64,000 nt of DNA from Candidatus Chromulinivorax destructor (GCF_003366055.1 NZ_CP025544.1:372001-436000), one strand, 5' to 3'; numbered from the stretch's first letter, positions 38,333 through 48,642 are shown. Notes: a model not told the origin generated them from the sequence alone. A program made the numbers and translations.

Positions 38333-39178
38333 TTACAATGTAAAATCAACTTCTACCATACATGTATCTAATCCTTGAGCAGCTTGTTCAATTAACTTTT
38401 GAATAGAAGGAAAATATTTAAAGATTGAACGATACGATGTGTGACGAATCGATTGAGAGTTGACTGTAAATTTGACTTGAACGCAACGTGCATCTGCATC
38501 AAATACTCTGTCTGACCAAAAATGTGCTTTTCTTGCTTTTTTATTAACAATTCCCTGTGGATCAATTCTTTGTAACCAATCTTTCTTTGAATACACAGAA
38601 TACACTTTTTGAAAATGTGAATGATTGACACAATCATGATTAATTCTTTGAATAGGTGTACCTAATAACCAAGCTTCAATATTGATAGTCTGATCAGATA
38701 TTTTAAGAGGCGCGTAATAAGCAGTGTCTAAAACAACATTGCCTCCATGAGAAAAGCCAATTAGTCGAATATCAGGAATAATAGAATGTTTTTCATAATA
38801 CTTCGCAGCAAGATGCTCTAATGATTTCATTAATTTTTTTGCAGATTTCATTCGATTTTTATGACTAAATGATTCAGAACGCCATCCAAAAAGATAAAAC
38901 CTATCAACTGAATACAATTCATTATGTAAGTCTGCACAGCTTTGTGCCATTTGATGATAATGATAATTTTTCGGTAAATCTATAGCAAGAGTTAAGCCTT
39001 GAGGACAATAGACCCGAGGCCGTAATGGGCTCATATTAATCATTCTGCGAGCAACAGATGTTCCATGAACAAAAACAGTAATTGTATGATCTCTTTGATT
39101 TTCTGTTTGAGTGTGACAACAAACATTCATAAAAGAACATAATAACAGTACTAAAAAAGATCCTCTTGTTTTATACAT
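38333..39178 (-). CDS. secreted alpha/beta-hydrolase-like protein, paralogue 2
   Basis: 281 residues with a signal (SFLVLLLCSFMNVCCH; the Cys pair leaves a lipoprotein possible). The oxyanion strand ITVFVHGT and nucleophile elbow LIGFSHGGNVV are present. Segments shared with paralogue 1 include YCPQGLTLAIDLP, VYSVYSKKDWLQRIDPQG and IRLIGFSHGGNVVLD. The two arose by tandem duplication and differ in the N-terminal and C-terminal parts. Confidence 0.75.
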   Translation of the reverse strand: MYKTRGSFLVLLLCSFMNVCCHTQTENQRDHTITVFVHGTSVARRMINMSPLRPRVYCPQGLTLAIDLPKNYHYHQMAQSCADLHNELYSVDRFYLFGWRSESFSHKNRMKSAKKLMKSLEHLAAKYYEKHSIIPDIRLIGFSHGGNVVLDTAYYAPLKISDQTINIEAWLLGTPIQRINHDCVNHSHFQKVYSVYSKKDWLQRIDPQGIVNKKARKAHFWSDRVFDADARCVQVKFTVNSQSIRHTSYRSIFKYFPSIQKLIEQAAQGLDTCMVEVDFTL

Positions 39179-39309
39179 AGTGCCTAAGTTGCAAGAAGGT
39201 TATTATGATACAATCTGCATGATAGTATCATATTTTGATATGAGACTCAAGAAGGAGCAGCCCACTATACTGTGAAAAGAATAGGGACTGCTTACCAAGT
39301 AAACTAAAA

Positions 39310-39573
39310 CTATGCTGATAACAACTTGCATAAAAAATCAATATGCTTATCAGATTGATTTTTAAACTGACGCAAAAGAGCTCTTTCAAGATGTTCTTGC
39401 ACAAAACTTATGGTCATGCCTTCAACTTTTAATTCTGGATAATTTGGATGAGTAAATGTAAAAGTACCGTGCTCATCTTCTTGCACTGTTTCCATTAATA
39501 CAGGTAAAAGTTCTGTAACTTTCGTCTGTAAATATGACTTAGTTTTTTGCTTATATTGTTTGTTTTGCTTCAT
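39310..39573 (-). CDS. small hypothetical protein
   Basis: 87 residues from the ATG at 39573; a longer frame from 39639 would overlap bamA and has no better ribosome site. The N-terminus is Lys/Gln-rich (MKQNKQYKQKTKSYLQTKV), the middle has EHGTFTFTHPNYPELKVEGM, and the end is helical. No family is recognised. It follows bamA on the same strand. Confidence 0.55.
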   Translation of the reverse strand: MKQNKQYKQKTKSYLQTKVTELLPVLMETVQEDEHGTFTFTHPNYPELKVEGMTISFVQEHLERALLRQFKNQSDKHIDFLCKLLSA

Positions 39574-39622
39574 GCATAATCTTTCGTCTATTATATCTAC
39601 TATTTTTATACGTAATATTTTA

Positions 39623-42523
39623 CTAAAATGCCTGACCAAGGGTTAAGTACCATGCGTAAGGACTTTCAAAATCAGGATATTTTTTATCAAGTTTACATGC
39701 AATATCAAATCGTAGTGGTCCAATCGGTGTATTATATCGCAAACCAAAACCAACGCCTCCAAGTAAGTTGTCTGGGACATCTTGAATACTATCTTTAATT
39801 AAAACTCCAGCATCAAAAAAAGTAGCTCCCTCTAACTGTAAGTAAATAGGAAATCTTGCTTCAAAATTTACGTTAAACATCGTTCTGCCGCCTTGGTTAA
39901 CATAATGCCATAAATCATTTGCAGCAGCTGGTAATCCAGTATTTGGTGCAGGAACTGGCTTTGTTAATAGCCCAAGAGGTGGACAGTAATCCCTGTCATA
40001 CCCTCGAATTGTGTTAGCTCCACCAAGATAAAATCTATCAATTGGCATGATATCTCTATACTCACGATTAAAAACATGCCCTGCACGAGTTCTAATAGCA
40101 AACACTGACCGAGAAGTGAATGGTAAGTATACAGCATATTCACCAACAACTTTAAATAAACTTGTTTGATTAACCATATCGGCCATCCCAAGGCATGATA
40201 CAAAAGCATTCCATCCATTTTTTGGATTAAGAATATTATCAACATAACTCCACATCAACGAGGGTTCAACAAAGCCAAAAGCAAACTGTGTATGCATAAG
40301 CTTTGGATTATAATCAATACTCAATGCAATATCTTCAATATTAGCTGGCACAATTCCCTTAAATTCAACTCCAAGCGTTACCCCCATATTCAGATGATCG
40401 TGTTTTTCTTGCATTCCAAATAAAACCCCTTTTTGATAGGCAGAATAAATGGAAACATCACTACCAATATATAATGGCTGGCGATAACTATTATCATATA
40501 TTTTTATGCGAGAACGAATTGGACGATTAAATAACCACGGCATAAGATATTGAACTGATAAATTTCCATAAAATTTAGTAAAATCTCCTTCAGCTACAAG
40601 TCTATCTCCAAATTTAAATGGATTATTATAGATAAATGTTCCCCCAAATTTATAAGAAAAACCTTGCTGCAAAGAGAAATCTTTACCAACCTGTTGTCCC
40701 CCAAGTCGAGTTCTAATTTCATAGGTATCAGCCGCAATTAACTTTACCCCAACTGGAACCTGCCCTTGATCATCAACTTCTTTGTGCGAGTAAATATAGA
40801 CCGTATCAAAAAGTTCTAAATTTCTCAGATTATCTATCGATTTTTCAATATTTTTTTTATCCCAAACATGGCCTTGCTTAATTGTAAGTTCACGTTGTAA
40901 GTATTTAAATGGAATGCGAGAATTACCTGAAACAACAAATTTACCAAAATAGACTTGCCGTTCATCAACCTGAACATTCCAAACCAGCTTGTTGTTATGA
41001 TATTCATAATCAACCATAACCTTTGTATGACCAAAATCTTTAAAATAGTTAATTAACCAATTTCTTTGAAGAGCTATCCAGCTATGATTAAACGGAACTG
41101 GTTCTTTAAGATTATTAAATTGAGCAAATGGACCATATTCTAATAATTCATCATACCCTTTAATTTCAACAGACTGAAGATACTGCGCAGGACCTTCATC
41201 AAGGGTTAATACAATTTTATAATCAATAAACTTATTATGAGCTGTTTGCTTCATAGGTACAAATTCTTCTTTAACAACTTTTATATCCCAATATCCATGC
41301 TGCATGTACAGTTGTTTAAGTGCATGAACTGCTTGAGAAAAAGTCTCTTTATCAAAAGAATTATTATGTAAATTTTTAAAACAACTTAATTGCAACTGCT
41401 GTTGACTAAGTTGAAAATTATCCTTACATTCAACATGCCGAATCATGGCACGTTTACCTTCATGAATAATACAAAAAACTTTGCCTTTCTCTTCTTTTAC
41501 GGAAAGATTGAGATCCCAAAATCCTTTTGATTTATACATGTTTTCTATTTCATCAGATAAAATAGCGCTTGGAAAATGCCACGAAGATTTTCCATACATC
41601 AAAAAATTTTCTAAAAAATTTTCTTGCGTAAAAAAATGATTTCCCCAAAATACAAACTCTTTTTTTTCATCAAATGAAAAGGTAAAATTAAGATTAATTT
41701 GCCGATTTTGATAATCGATACTTTCTTCATAGCTCATCACGGCCTGACTAAAACCTTTTTTATCAAGATAGTGCTTAAAATGGGCCATCGATTTTTCTAC
41801 AACATTTTTTGTATATCGATGAGCATAAAATCGTTTTAAAAATATACGACCTAATTGCATCTTTATAAGATGAATTTCTTTTTCATCAATTGCATCAACC
41901 GATTCAATTTCAAAACGACAGTCCCCTATTGAAAATTGAGGCCCTTTAGATAAATACAAATCACCTTTTACTGTTTTAAGCAAAGGATCAAATACAAGCT
42001 CATCTTTGACAACGCAATTAAAAAAACCTTCTTGAAAAAACTTATCTTTTATTTTTTTTAAAGAATAATCATGTTTTTTTCGGTCAAAAGATTCGCCTTC
42101 TTCCATAATATAACAGCTTCTATACTTTTCTTTGCCGATCATTGAACCATGCAACCGTAAGGATGCAAGCGTAAAAACACCCTCAAGCTTAAATATAAGT
42201 TTGAGTTCCTCAGGAATAAAAACGATTTCTATCTTTGAAAAAGCTTCTTTTTTCTTTAAGTAAAAAACTGTTTGCACAAGATCGTGCAGAGTGATATGTG
42301 ACATAGGAACAATGTCGATAAGATATAATAGTTCATCTTTATCAACTTGAAAATCAGCCTGAATATCAATCGATTGAACAAAGATTTTTGAAGGCAAAAC
42401 TCTTTCTAATTCAATACAATCAAAACTACAATCAACAGATATTTCTTCTGCGTGCAGTACTGGAAGCTGAAATAGAAACAAAAACCAAAGACAATAAAAA
42501 GTAACTATTTTTTTTAAAGACAT
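39623..42523 (-). CDS. bamA: outer-membrane assembly factor BamA (Omp85 family)
   Basis: 966 residues from the ATG at 42523 (a TTG at 42538 adds five residues). Order: Sec signal ending VLHA, several POTRA domains (about residues 45-570), then the 16-strand barrel (about 600 to the end) with RFYLGGANTIRGYD, the conserved lid-loop type motif, and a C-terminal Phe (TLGQAF) typical of barrel proteins. BamA folds barrels into the outer membrane, so this fixes a diderm envelope. It is longer than E. coli BamA (810), mainly in the POTRA part. TamA is a less likely alternative. Confidence 0.88.
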   Translation of the reverse strand: MSLKKIVTFYCLWFLFLFQLPVLHAEEISVDCSFDCIELERVLPSKIFVQSIDIQADFQVDKDELLYLIDIVPMSHITLHDLVQTVFYLKKKEAFSKIEIVFIPEELKLIFKLEGVFTLASLRLHGSMIGKEKYRSCYIMEEGESFDRKKHDYSLKKIKDKFFQEGFFNCVVKDELVFDPLLKTVKGDLYLSKGPQFSIGDCRFEIESVDAIDEKEIHLIKMQLGRIFLKRFYAHRYTKNVVEKSMAHFKHYLDKKGFSQAVMSYEESIDYQNRQINLNFTFSFDEKKEFVFWGNHFFTQENFLENFLMYGKSSWHFPSAILSDEIENMYKSKGFWDLNLSVKEEKGKVFCIIHEGKRAMIRHVECKDNFQLSQQQLQLSCFKNLHNNSFDKETFSQAVHALKQLYMQHGYWDIKVVKEEFVPMKQTAHNKFIDYKIVLTLDEGPAQYLQSVEIKGYDELLEYGPFAQFNNLKEPVPFNHSWIALQRNWLINYFKDFGHTKVMVDYEYHNNKLVWNVQVDERQVYFGKFVVSGNSRIPFKYLQRELTIKQGHVWDKKNIEKSIDNLRNLELFDTVYIYSHKEVDDQGQVPVGVKLIAADTYEIRTRLGGQQVGKDFSLQQGFSYKFGGTFIYNNPFKFGDRLVAEGDFTKFYGNLSVQYLMPWLFNRPIRSRIKIYDNSYRQPLYIGSDVSIYSAYQKGVLFGMQEKHDHLNMGVTLGVEFKGIVPANIEDIALSIDYNPKLMHTQFAFGFVEPSLMWSYVDNILNPKNGWNAFVSCLGMADMVNQTSLFKVVGEYAVYLPFTSRSVFAIRTRAGHVFNREYRDIMPIDRFYLGGANTIRGYDRDYCPPLGLLTKPVPAPNTGLPAAANDLWHYVNQGGRTMFNVNFEARFPIYLQLEGATFFDAGVLIKDSIQDVPDNLLGGVGFGLRYNTPIGPLRFDIACKLDKKYPDFESPYAWYLTLGQAF

Positions 42524-42618
42524 GTATACGATAGACAAAAGATCTGGCTAGACCACAGACAATCTATGCTCTTCATCTAAAATCGTACCATATATATAAA
42601 ATTTGTCTTTTAAAAAAA

Positions 42619-42897
42619 TTACTCAACTATGCGAAAAACTCCTCGATATGATCTATCTGTCGAACAAGTCTCTATCTTAATATTTTTTAATTGGATAGAT
42701 TCTTTTCCTACATACATTGCATCAATAAAATCATCAACTTGCTCTTCTTGCCCACAAATAAAAAGCTGAATTGAATCTTTATGCATTTCTTGACCAATAC
42801 CTTCTATTTTAAATAAAGCTGCTTGATCAGCAATAAAAGATTCAAGAATTTTTTGACCATCTTGAACTTCAAATAACAATTTAACACACTTTTTCAT
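42619..42897 (-). CDS. acylphosphatase-like protein without the usual catalytic Arg
   Basis: 92 residues with the alternating pattern of the acylphosphatase fold: VKLLFEVQDGQKILESFIADQA, then GIGQEM, SIQLFICGQEEQVDDFI. The catalytic loop of active enzymes, GVxFR, is replaced by DGQKI and the Arg is missing. It may bind a ligand or be a pseudoenzyme. Family membership is inferred from the spacing and length only. Confidence 0.5.
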   Translation of the reverse strand: MKKCVKLLFEVQDGQKILESFIADQAALFKIEGIGQEMHKDSIQLFICGQEEQVDDFIDAMYVGKESIQLKNIKIETCSTDRSYRGVFRIVE

Positions 42898-43062
42898 ACT
42901 AAACTCCTTTTGCTCTCCGTTTCTTATTGCATAAGACTGTATCAGAATCTAATTTTTATTGTCAAAAGTTTCTTAATATTATTTTTGCTGGACCAAAAAT
43001 AATATCTCTATAAAATAAAATAATTAAGCTTAAAATTCTAAAATAAGAGTAAAGATCTCCTT

Positions 43063-44481
43063 ATGAATAAAAACAGAGTTCGCTTTGCGCCATCACCTAC
43101 AGGCACTATGCATATTGGTAATGTGCGAACATCACTTTTAAACTATATATTCGCATTAAAAACTCATGGAACTTTTATTCTTCGTATTGAAGACACTGAT
43201 ACTCAACGAAATGTTGACCCACAAGCTCAACAAATTATGCATCACCTTGCATGGCTTGGTATGTCATACCAAGAAGGTCCTATCATTGGCGGCCCATACG
43301 CACCATACTATCAATCTGAACGTCATGATATTTATCAAAAAAATTTAGAAATTCTACAAGCAACCAATTCAGTGTATCGATGTTTTTGCACACAAGAAGA
43401 ATTAGAAATTAAACGCAATCGCCAAATTGCGCTTAAAAATCCACCTCGTTATGACCGCACCTGCACAAAATTATCAGCAGCTGATATACAAAAAAAACTT
43501 GATGCAGCAGTTCCATTTGTGTGGCGTATGAAAGTTGATGAAACAAAAACAATTCAATTTCAAGACCTTGGTTGTGGCACCTTAACATTTGATCTTAAGA
43601 ATTTTTCTGACTTTGCTTTAACTCGTGCTGACGGAACCTTCACTTTTATGTTTGCAAACTGTATTGATGACATAGAAATGAAAATAACTCATATTTTACG
43701 AGGACAAGATCACCAAACAAATAGCGTTGGTCAAATTGCAATTATGCTTGCAATGGGACATCCAATTCCAGTTTTTTGGCATTTACCTATTTTATTTAAC
43801 GTAACTGGTAAAAAATTATCAAAAAGAGACCAAGGTTTTTCTTTAGAAGATCTCAAAAATGAAGGCTTTTTACCTCAAGCAATTGTTAACTACTTAGGTA
43901 TTATTGGCGCTTCGTTTGAACAAGAAATTTTATCAATGGAGCAATTAGCAGATGCTTATAATTTTGATAACATGCATACCTCAAATCAGATTAAATATGA
44001 TATTGAGAAATTACGCTGGGTTAATCACAAATGGATAGCTCGCACAGCACTTGCAGATCTTGTACAGCTATGCAAACCTTTCTTAGCTAAAAAATATGAT
44101 ATTTCAACTATGTCAGATGAAAAATTATCAATCTTAATTCAATCGGTGCAAACTGATATTATTATTTTAGAAGATATTACAACACTTCTTGGATTTTATT
44201 TTACACCTCCAGTCGTTACTCCAGAACAAATGAATAACGCAATAGTTGATCTTGCTACACAAGCTAAACTTCAAATTATTTTTAATGATCTCAAGAACAG
44301 CATCACATTTGAGGCATTTTTAAATACAGCAAAACAACAAGCTCAAGCTGAACAAATCGCTATGAAAGATTTCTTTTCTTTTGTTCGATTAAAAATCACG
44401 GGAAGTCCAAAAGGTCTTGGTATTGCTGAACTTGAAAAATGTTTAGGCTTTGAAGAAATCAAAAAAAGAATTTGTTCATAA
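43063..44481 (+). CDS. gltX: glutamyl-tRNA synthetase
   Basis: 472 residues of a class I synthetase. The HIGH motif is HIGN (17-20) in FAPSPTGTMHIGNVRTSLLN, KLSKR is at 251-255 and RGQDHQTNS is the bacterial signature. CFC at 108-110 may be part of a zinc site. In genomes without GlnRS the enzyme can also charge tRNA-Gln; that cannot be judged here. It ends at a terminator. Confidence 0.96.
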   Translation: MNKNRVRFAPSPTGTMHIGNVRTSLLNYIFALKTHGTFILRIEDTDTQRNVDPQAQQIMHHLAWLGMSYQEGPIIGGPYAPYYQSERHDIYQKNLEILQATNSVYRCFCTQEELEIKRNRQIALKNPPRYDRTCTKLSAADIQKKLDAAVPFVWRMKVDETKTIQFQDLGCGTLTFDLKNFSDFALTRADGTFTFMFANCIDDIEMKITHILRGQDHQTNSVGQIAIMLAMGHPIPVFWHLPILFNVTGKKLSKRDQGFSLEDLKNEGFLPQAIVNYLGIIGASFEQEILSMEQLADAYNFDNMHTSNQIKYDIEKLRWVNHKWIARTALADLVQLCKPFLAKKYDISTMSDEKLSILIQSVQTDIIILEDITTLLGFYFTPPVVTPEQMNNAIVDLATQAKLQIIFNDLKNSITFEAFLNTAKQQAQAEQIAMKDFFSFVRLKITGSPKGLGIAELEKCLGFEEIKKRICS

Positions 44482-44506
44482 CACATAAGTAATTCACCCA
44501 GAAAAT

Positions 44507-44550
44507 AAAAGTTCGCATTGTTTTAAAATAAAAGACAATGTGAACTTTTT
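44507..44550 (+). terminator. terminator of gltX
   Basis: AAAGTTCGCATTG and CAATGTGAACTTTTT form a 13-bp stem (one mismatch) with a T tract, 26 bases after the gltX stop. Confidence 0.8.
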
Positions 44551-44607
44551 ATGATATACTGTATATAACTATTATAAAAAAATAAGAATACAGGGGGTAA
44601 AAATCTT

Positions 44608-44967
44608 ATGAAAAATAATATAAAAACAACTTCAATTATTCTATCTGTTTTGTTTATGTGCTCATACAATTCAAAGCTGTTGAGTAGTGAAAAAAACACA
44701 TCAGAGCAAAAATCAGATGATAACCGTTTAACTCCGTTGCATGTTGCAACAACAGAAAATCAAGTTAACGCAGTTCTTAATAATTATCCTGAATATTTAA
44801 ATGCTCCAGATCGTAATGGTTTAACACCAATACAATATATGATAAAAAATGGTAACATTTCAGCCGCTATAGCAATTAAAGAACGCGGTGCAAATATGAA
44901 CCGCCAAGATCAAATTACATATATTAATATGTTAAAAAAAGAATGTATTTATAAAACACGTAAATAA
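44608..44967 (+). CDS. small exported ankyrin-repeat protein
   Basis: 119 residues with a Sec signal (IIL SVLFMCSYNSKLLSSE region) and two ankyrin-type units: RLTPLHVATTENQVNAVLNN and NGLTPIQYMIKNGNISAAI, followed by ERGANMN. The start has AGGGGG upstream. Like the larger ankyrin protein at 5.7-6.8 kb it is probably a binding protein acting outside the cytoplasm; target unknown. Confidence 0.75.
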   Translation: MKNNIKTTSIILSVLFMCSYNSKLLSSEKNTSEQKSDDNRLTPLHVATTENQVNAVLNNYPEYLNAPDRNGLTPIQYMIKNGNISAAIAIKERGANMNRQDQITYINMLKKECIYKTRK

Positions 44968-44989
44968 ATTTCATTATAAAAACAAAAAC

Positions 44990-45027
44990 AAAACGAGCAA
45001 GTTTATCTCATTAAACTTGCTCGTTTT
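44990..45027. terminator. bidirectional terminator
   Basis: AAAACGAGCAAGTTTA and TAAACTTGCTCGTTTT form a strong stem between the converging ankyrin gene and the minus gene at 45011; its minus-strand side overlaps that gene's last codons. Confidence 0.85.
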
Positions 45028-45265
45028 CATCTAAAAGACGATTTGGTAAAAATTGAAGTTGAGAAACTATGCCATGTTTTTCAAAAGTTGCCATGATAGA
45101 AACAAAAACATCTTGTAAATCAGGTGCTACAAAAAACTCAAAAATACTCTGCTCTTTGTCATAGCATCGATCAAATACAAGATACTCTGAATACCGCAAT
45201 GTGGACGTCACAATCCAACATAATTCTTTTTCTATTTTCGCTCGATAATAAAGACAATATTTCAT
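45011..45265 (-). CDS. small hypothetical protein
   Basis: 84 residues, starting MKYCLYYRAKIEKELCWIV, alternating strands and helices, with no signal or membrane segment. No family is recognised with confidence. Codon use resembles the neighbours and it has no overlapping better frame, which supports a real gene. It converges on the ankyrin gene and shares its terminator. Confidence 0.55.
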   Translation of the reverse strand: MKYCLYYRAKIEKELCWIVTSTLRYSEYLVFDRCYDKEQSIFEFFVAPDLQDVFVSIMATFEKHGIVSQLQFLPNRLLDENEQV

Positions 45266-45380
45266 GAATTGTACTTTTTCAAAAATTCGTTATATTAAAC
45301 TAAGATTTTCTCTTGTATAGAATAACAAAAAATAGATTTTTATTCTATTTTAAAACACCCTGATACGTTTAAGGAATCAA

Positions 45381-46586
45381 TTGTCACTAGAAAAATCAAA
45401 TAAAATAGGCGTTGGAACAGCAACAATTATTGGTATGAACGCTATGATTGGTGCAGGTATTTTTGGCATTACCTCATTGTTAGCATCAAAAGTTGGTGCT
45501 GCTGGCATTTTAACCTATTTATTTGCATTTTTTGCCGTTTGGTTTATAGCCCAGTCCATTGCTCGTGCAGCTTATTTATGGCCAGAGCAAGGATCTTTTT
45601 ATACCTATACACGTCAATGGGGTGGCCACACCATGGGACTGATTGCAGCAAGTGCATACCTTTTAGGATTTTTATTTGCCATGACGCTGCTATGCAGAAT
45701 TATAGGTGAATATCTCCATAATCTTATTCCATCTGTATCAGCAGAAGTTTTAGGTACGATTACGTTAACAGTACTTATTGGATTAAATATGATGGGTGCA
45801 GTCTTATCACAAATTGGACAATATATTTTAATTGCGTGCACCCTTTTTCCATTGATTGCAACAACATTTTTATGTTTCACCAAAATGAGTCCAGTCAACT
45901 TAAACCCTTTTATGCCGTATGGTATTATCAGTGTTATTGAAGGTACTCGCGTAGCAATTTTTGGTTTATTTGGTTTTGAATCAGTCACTGCACTTTTTAA
46001 CATCGTTGAAAAACCAGAAAAAAATGTGCCAAAAGCATTATTATATGCTCTGTGCATTGTTGGCATTATCTACTTCTTTTTCATATCTTCTATTATTTTA
46101 GCTGTTCCTTTAACCGTTTTCACGTCAAATCCAGATGCAACAATTCCACAAGCTCTTCAATTTTTATTTCCCGACTATACTTTCATAGTTCACCTTATTA
46201 ATTTTGCTATTATTTCAGCAATGCTTGGAACGGTTCATTCTATGATTTGGGCTGGTAGTGAACTATTATTATCATTTTGCACAATTACTCGATCACCTCG
46301 TTTGCAAAAACTGGTAAAAAATGGAACAATTACACAAAAAACAACCGTATTAGCTTGCGGCCTGATCATATTTATATGCTTTAAAAATATTCATAATAAA
46401 GATCTCTTTTTTACATTAACTGACATTGGATTAATTTTTCCTTATATTACAACGATGATTGCTCTTTTATTTCAGCAAGCTGAATGGAAATCTGGACAAA
46501 ATATTAAAACTATACTTGGCTTAACAACAGCATGTATTATTTTTGGGATATCGATACACAAACTTATTGAACCAATGATTCTTTAG
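45381..46586 (+). CDS. APC-family amino-acid permease
   Basis: 401 residues, about 11-12 membrane helices. The helix 1 signature GMNAMIGAGIFGI is the substrate-binding unwound segment of the APC superfamily, and GLFGFESVTALFNIVEKPEKNVPKAL is the helix 6 region. It starts at a TTG with AAGGAA upstream. It probably imports or exchanges amino acids; specificity unknown. Together with the AGCS symporter it points to amino-acid uptake. Confidence 0.88.
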   Translation: MSLEKSNKIGVGTATIIGMNAMIGAGIFGITSLLASKVGAAGILTYLFAFFAVWFIAQSIARAAYLWPEQGSFYTYTRQWGGHTMGLIAASAYLLGFLFAMTLLCRIIGEYLHNLIPSVSAEVLGTITLTVLIGLNMMGAVLSQIGQYILIACTLFPLIATTFLCFTKMSPVNLNPFMPYGIISVIEGTRVAIFGLFGFESVTALFNIVEKPEKNVPKALLYALCIVGIIYFFFISSIILAVPLTVFTSNPDATIPQALQFLFPDYTFIVHLINFAIISAMLGTVHSMIWAGSELLLSFCTITRSPRLQKLVKNGTITQKTTVLACGLIIFICFKNIHNKDLFFTLTDIGLIFPYITTMIALLFQQAEWKSGQNIKTILGLTTACIIFGISIHKLIEPMIL

Positions 46587-46655
46587 ACATATAAGAAATG
46601 ATAATAAGGGCATGTATAAACAACAATGCTCCTTTGTAGAAAAAGGAAGAGAATA

Positions 46656-48326
46656 ATGATATTTAAAAGCAAAAAGCTTCTCTACAGTGCGCTCTTTTTG
46701 TGCCTGCCATCAATTTTATCTGCTGATCTCAGTAGTTTGCAATCATGGGATCCATATCCTATATTTAACGCTGCTAACTTAAATATGCCACCCGATACTC
46801 AATTTGTTACGTTAGTTAAACGACAAATTATTGATAATACCCCAGGCAAACGTCGTAAAATTGGTATCAACTTCTCTCCATATATTCAACGTGCTATAAA
46901 AGCTCAGGGTACCAAACCAAATCAATTTTTTGGTGACTATTCAACAGGAATTGATGAATCAGGCAATCCTATTGCAAAACAACCTGGTACAGAAATGTCA
47001 GATTATCAAGGTACGCCCTTTCCTCTTGGCCTTCTTTTAGGACCTGATGAAAACGGTAATAGCATTTGGGAAAATAATCTTGATACTGGTATAACACTAG
47101 ACATTACAACAGGTACAGTTGGAGCAACAAGTTTACCTTTAAATTTACAAAATGCTGTTTTAAACCTCAATGGACTTGGCACCGATCAAACAGCTGGTGA
47201 TGCAATTATTTTTAACAGAGCAACAAATGATACTTTTACATCTCCAAGCATACTGTCCCAATCAGTGCTTGACCAAGATCCAATTCTTTTTGGTGCAATA
47301 TCAATCCCACTTATTTATCAAAAAACTGGTTTACGCTTTGAAGCTAACTTTGATATTTCTGACAACTTTGGAGTCATTGTTAAAGGTGGTATCTGTCAAA
47401 TATCACAAACAGCAGGAAATCCAATTACACTTTCAACAGTAACTCCTCCAACAATTACTTCATCAGGTTCAATTACAACTCAAGAAACTATTTATAGTCT
47501 ATTAAATACAGTTTCTAACGATGCAGCTCAAGGCCAAATTCCACTTCCATTAGCTCAATCAACATTTAATAATTGGATCACCAATAATACTGATGACCTT
47601 CTCTCTGCTAACGGTGGTGCTGATTACGATATTTCAAGCTTTACAGCCGCTGGCGTTGAAGATTTACGCTTGTCATTTTTCGCTCGTCATACGTTTGCTA
47701 TGGTTCCAAAAGAAGATGAAGAAAAATATGCTTCTATGCTTATTACTCCATACGGTGAAATTGGCTGCACGGTTCCATTATCAAGTCACAGAAATTATTC
47801 TGAAGTATACTCATTACCTTTTGGAAACAATGGGCATTTTTCAGCTGGTGGTACTATTGGGATTACATTTGATTTTGTTGACAGTATTGAAATTGGATTT
47901 GAAGGCGGTGCTACCTTATTTGCATCACAAGATATTTACGCAATGCCATGCCCTAACCATGAACTCCAACGTGTTTTATATCCATACCGTAGAGATTTTA
48001 ACGTTGCTCCTGGTTTCAACTGGCATTTTGGAGCAAATATGAACGCAATCGAATTTATTAAAAATATTAGCTTTCTATTCAAATATAACTATATTCAACA
48101 TTCACGTGATGTGCTGACGCCACTTGCAGGATCAGTAGGAAATCAATATTTTATCCCAAACATGCTCGAAGACCTTTCTCCATGGTCTTCACAAATGTTT
48201 ACAGCAGCTCTTGATTTTAAACTACAACCTGGGATATATTTAAGTGTCGCTTGGCAAGGAGCACTATCTCAATCGAATGCTTATTGCTCTAATACCATAT
48301 TAGGAAGTTTAAACTTCTTGTTTTAA
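46656..48326 (+). CDS. putative outer-membrane beta-barrel protein
   Basis: 556 residues from the ATG at 46656 (AAGGAAGAG upstream); a longer frame from 46626 is less likely. The signal is KLLYSALFLCLPSILSA. The mature part is rich in alternating strands and aromatic residues, with TGLRFEANFDISDNFGVIVK and DSIEIGFEGGATLF, and ends LGSLNFLF with a C-terminal Phe. This fits a porin or barrel protein assembled by BamA. No specific family is recognised. Confidence 0.7.
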   Translation: MIFKSKKLLYSALFLCLPSILSADLSSLQSWDPYPIFNAANLNMPPDTQFVTLVKRQIIDNTPGKRRKIGINFSPYIQRAIKAQGTKPNQFFGDYSTGIDESGNPIAKQPGTEMSDYQGTPFPLGLLLGPDENGNSIWENNLDTGITLDITTGTVGATSLPLNLQNAVLNLNGLGTDQTAGDAIIFNRATNDTFTSPSILSQSVLDQDPILFGAISIPLIYQKTGLRFEANFDISDNFGVIVKGGICQISQTAGNPITLSTVTPPTITSSGSITTQETIYSLLNTVSNDAAQGQIPLPLAQSTFNNWITNNTDDLLSANGGADYDISSFTAAGVEDLRLSFFARHTFAMVPKEDEEKYASMLITPYGEIGCTVPLSSHRNYSEVYSLPFGNNGHFSAGGTIGITFDFVDSIEIGFEGGATLFASQDIYAMPCPNHELQRVLYPYRRDFNVAPGFNWHFGANMNAIEFIKNISFLFKYNYIQHSRDVLTPLAGSVGNQYFIPNMLEDLSPWSSQMFTAALDFKLQPGIYLSVAWQGALSQSNAYCSNTILGSLNFLF

Positions 48327-48417
48327 TGCAATCTAGACATTTGATTGAAAAATGCGTAAAATTAAAAAGATATTATAGATAATTGTTATTAATTTTTTCA
48401 AAGGTGGTTGATTTAAC

Positions 48418-48642
48418 ATGTCGAAAAAACAAGCAAACGTTAAAGTTTTCGTCACAGCAAATGTGGACAAAGCTCTTCGTCAATTAAAAAAGAAAATTGA
48501 ACGTGAAGGTATTGTAAGGGACATGAAACGTGTTGTTTACTTCGAATCACCAACTCAAAAAAAGAGAAAACGTCTTATTCGCGCTATTAAACAAAATCTC
48601 ATGAGATTAGCTACTCGTGGCGAACTTTATACTAAGCAATAA
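48418..48642 (+). CDS. rpsU: ribosomal protein S21
   Basis: 74 residues of bS21, a small basic protein near the 16S anti-Shine-Dalgarno. NVDKALRQLKKKIEREGIV and a long basic tail (KKRKRLIRAIK) identify it. A GGTGG lies upstream. Its stop overlaps the rbfA start. Confidence 0.92.
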   Translation: MSKKQANVKVFVTANVDKALRQLKKKIEREGIVRDMKRVVYFESPTQKKRKRLIRAIKQNLMRLATRGELYTKQ

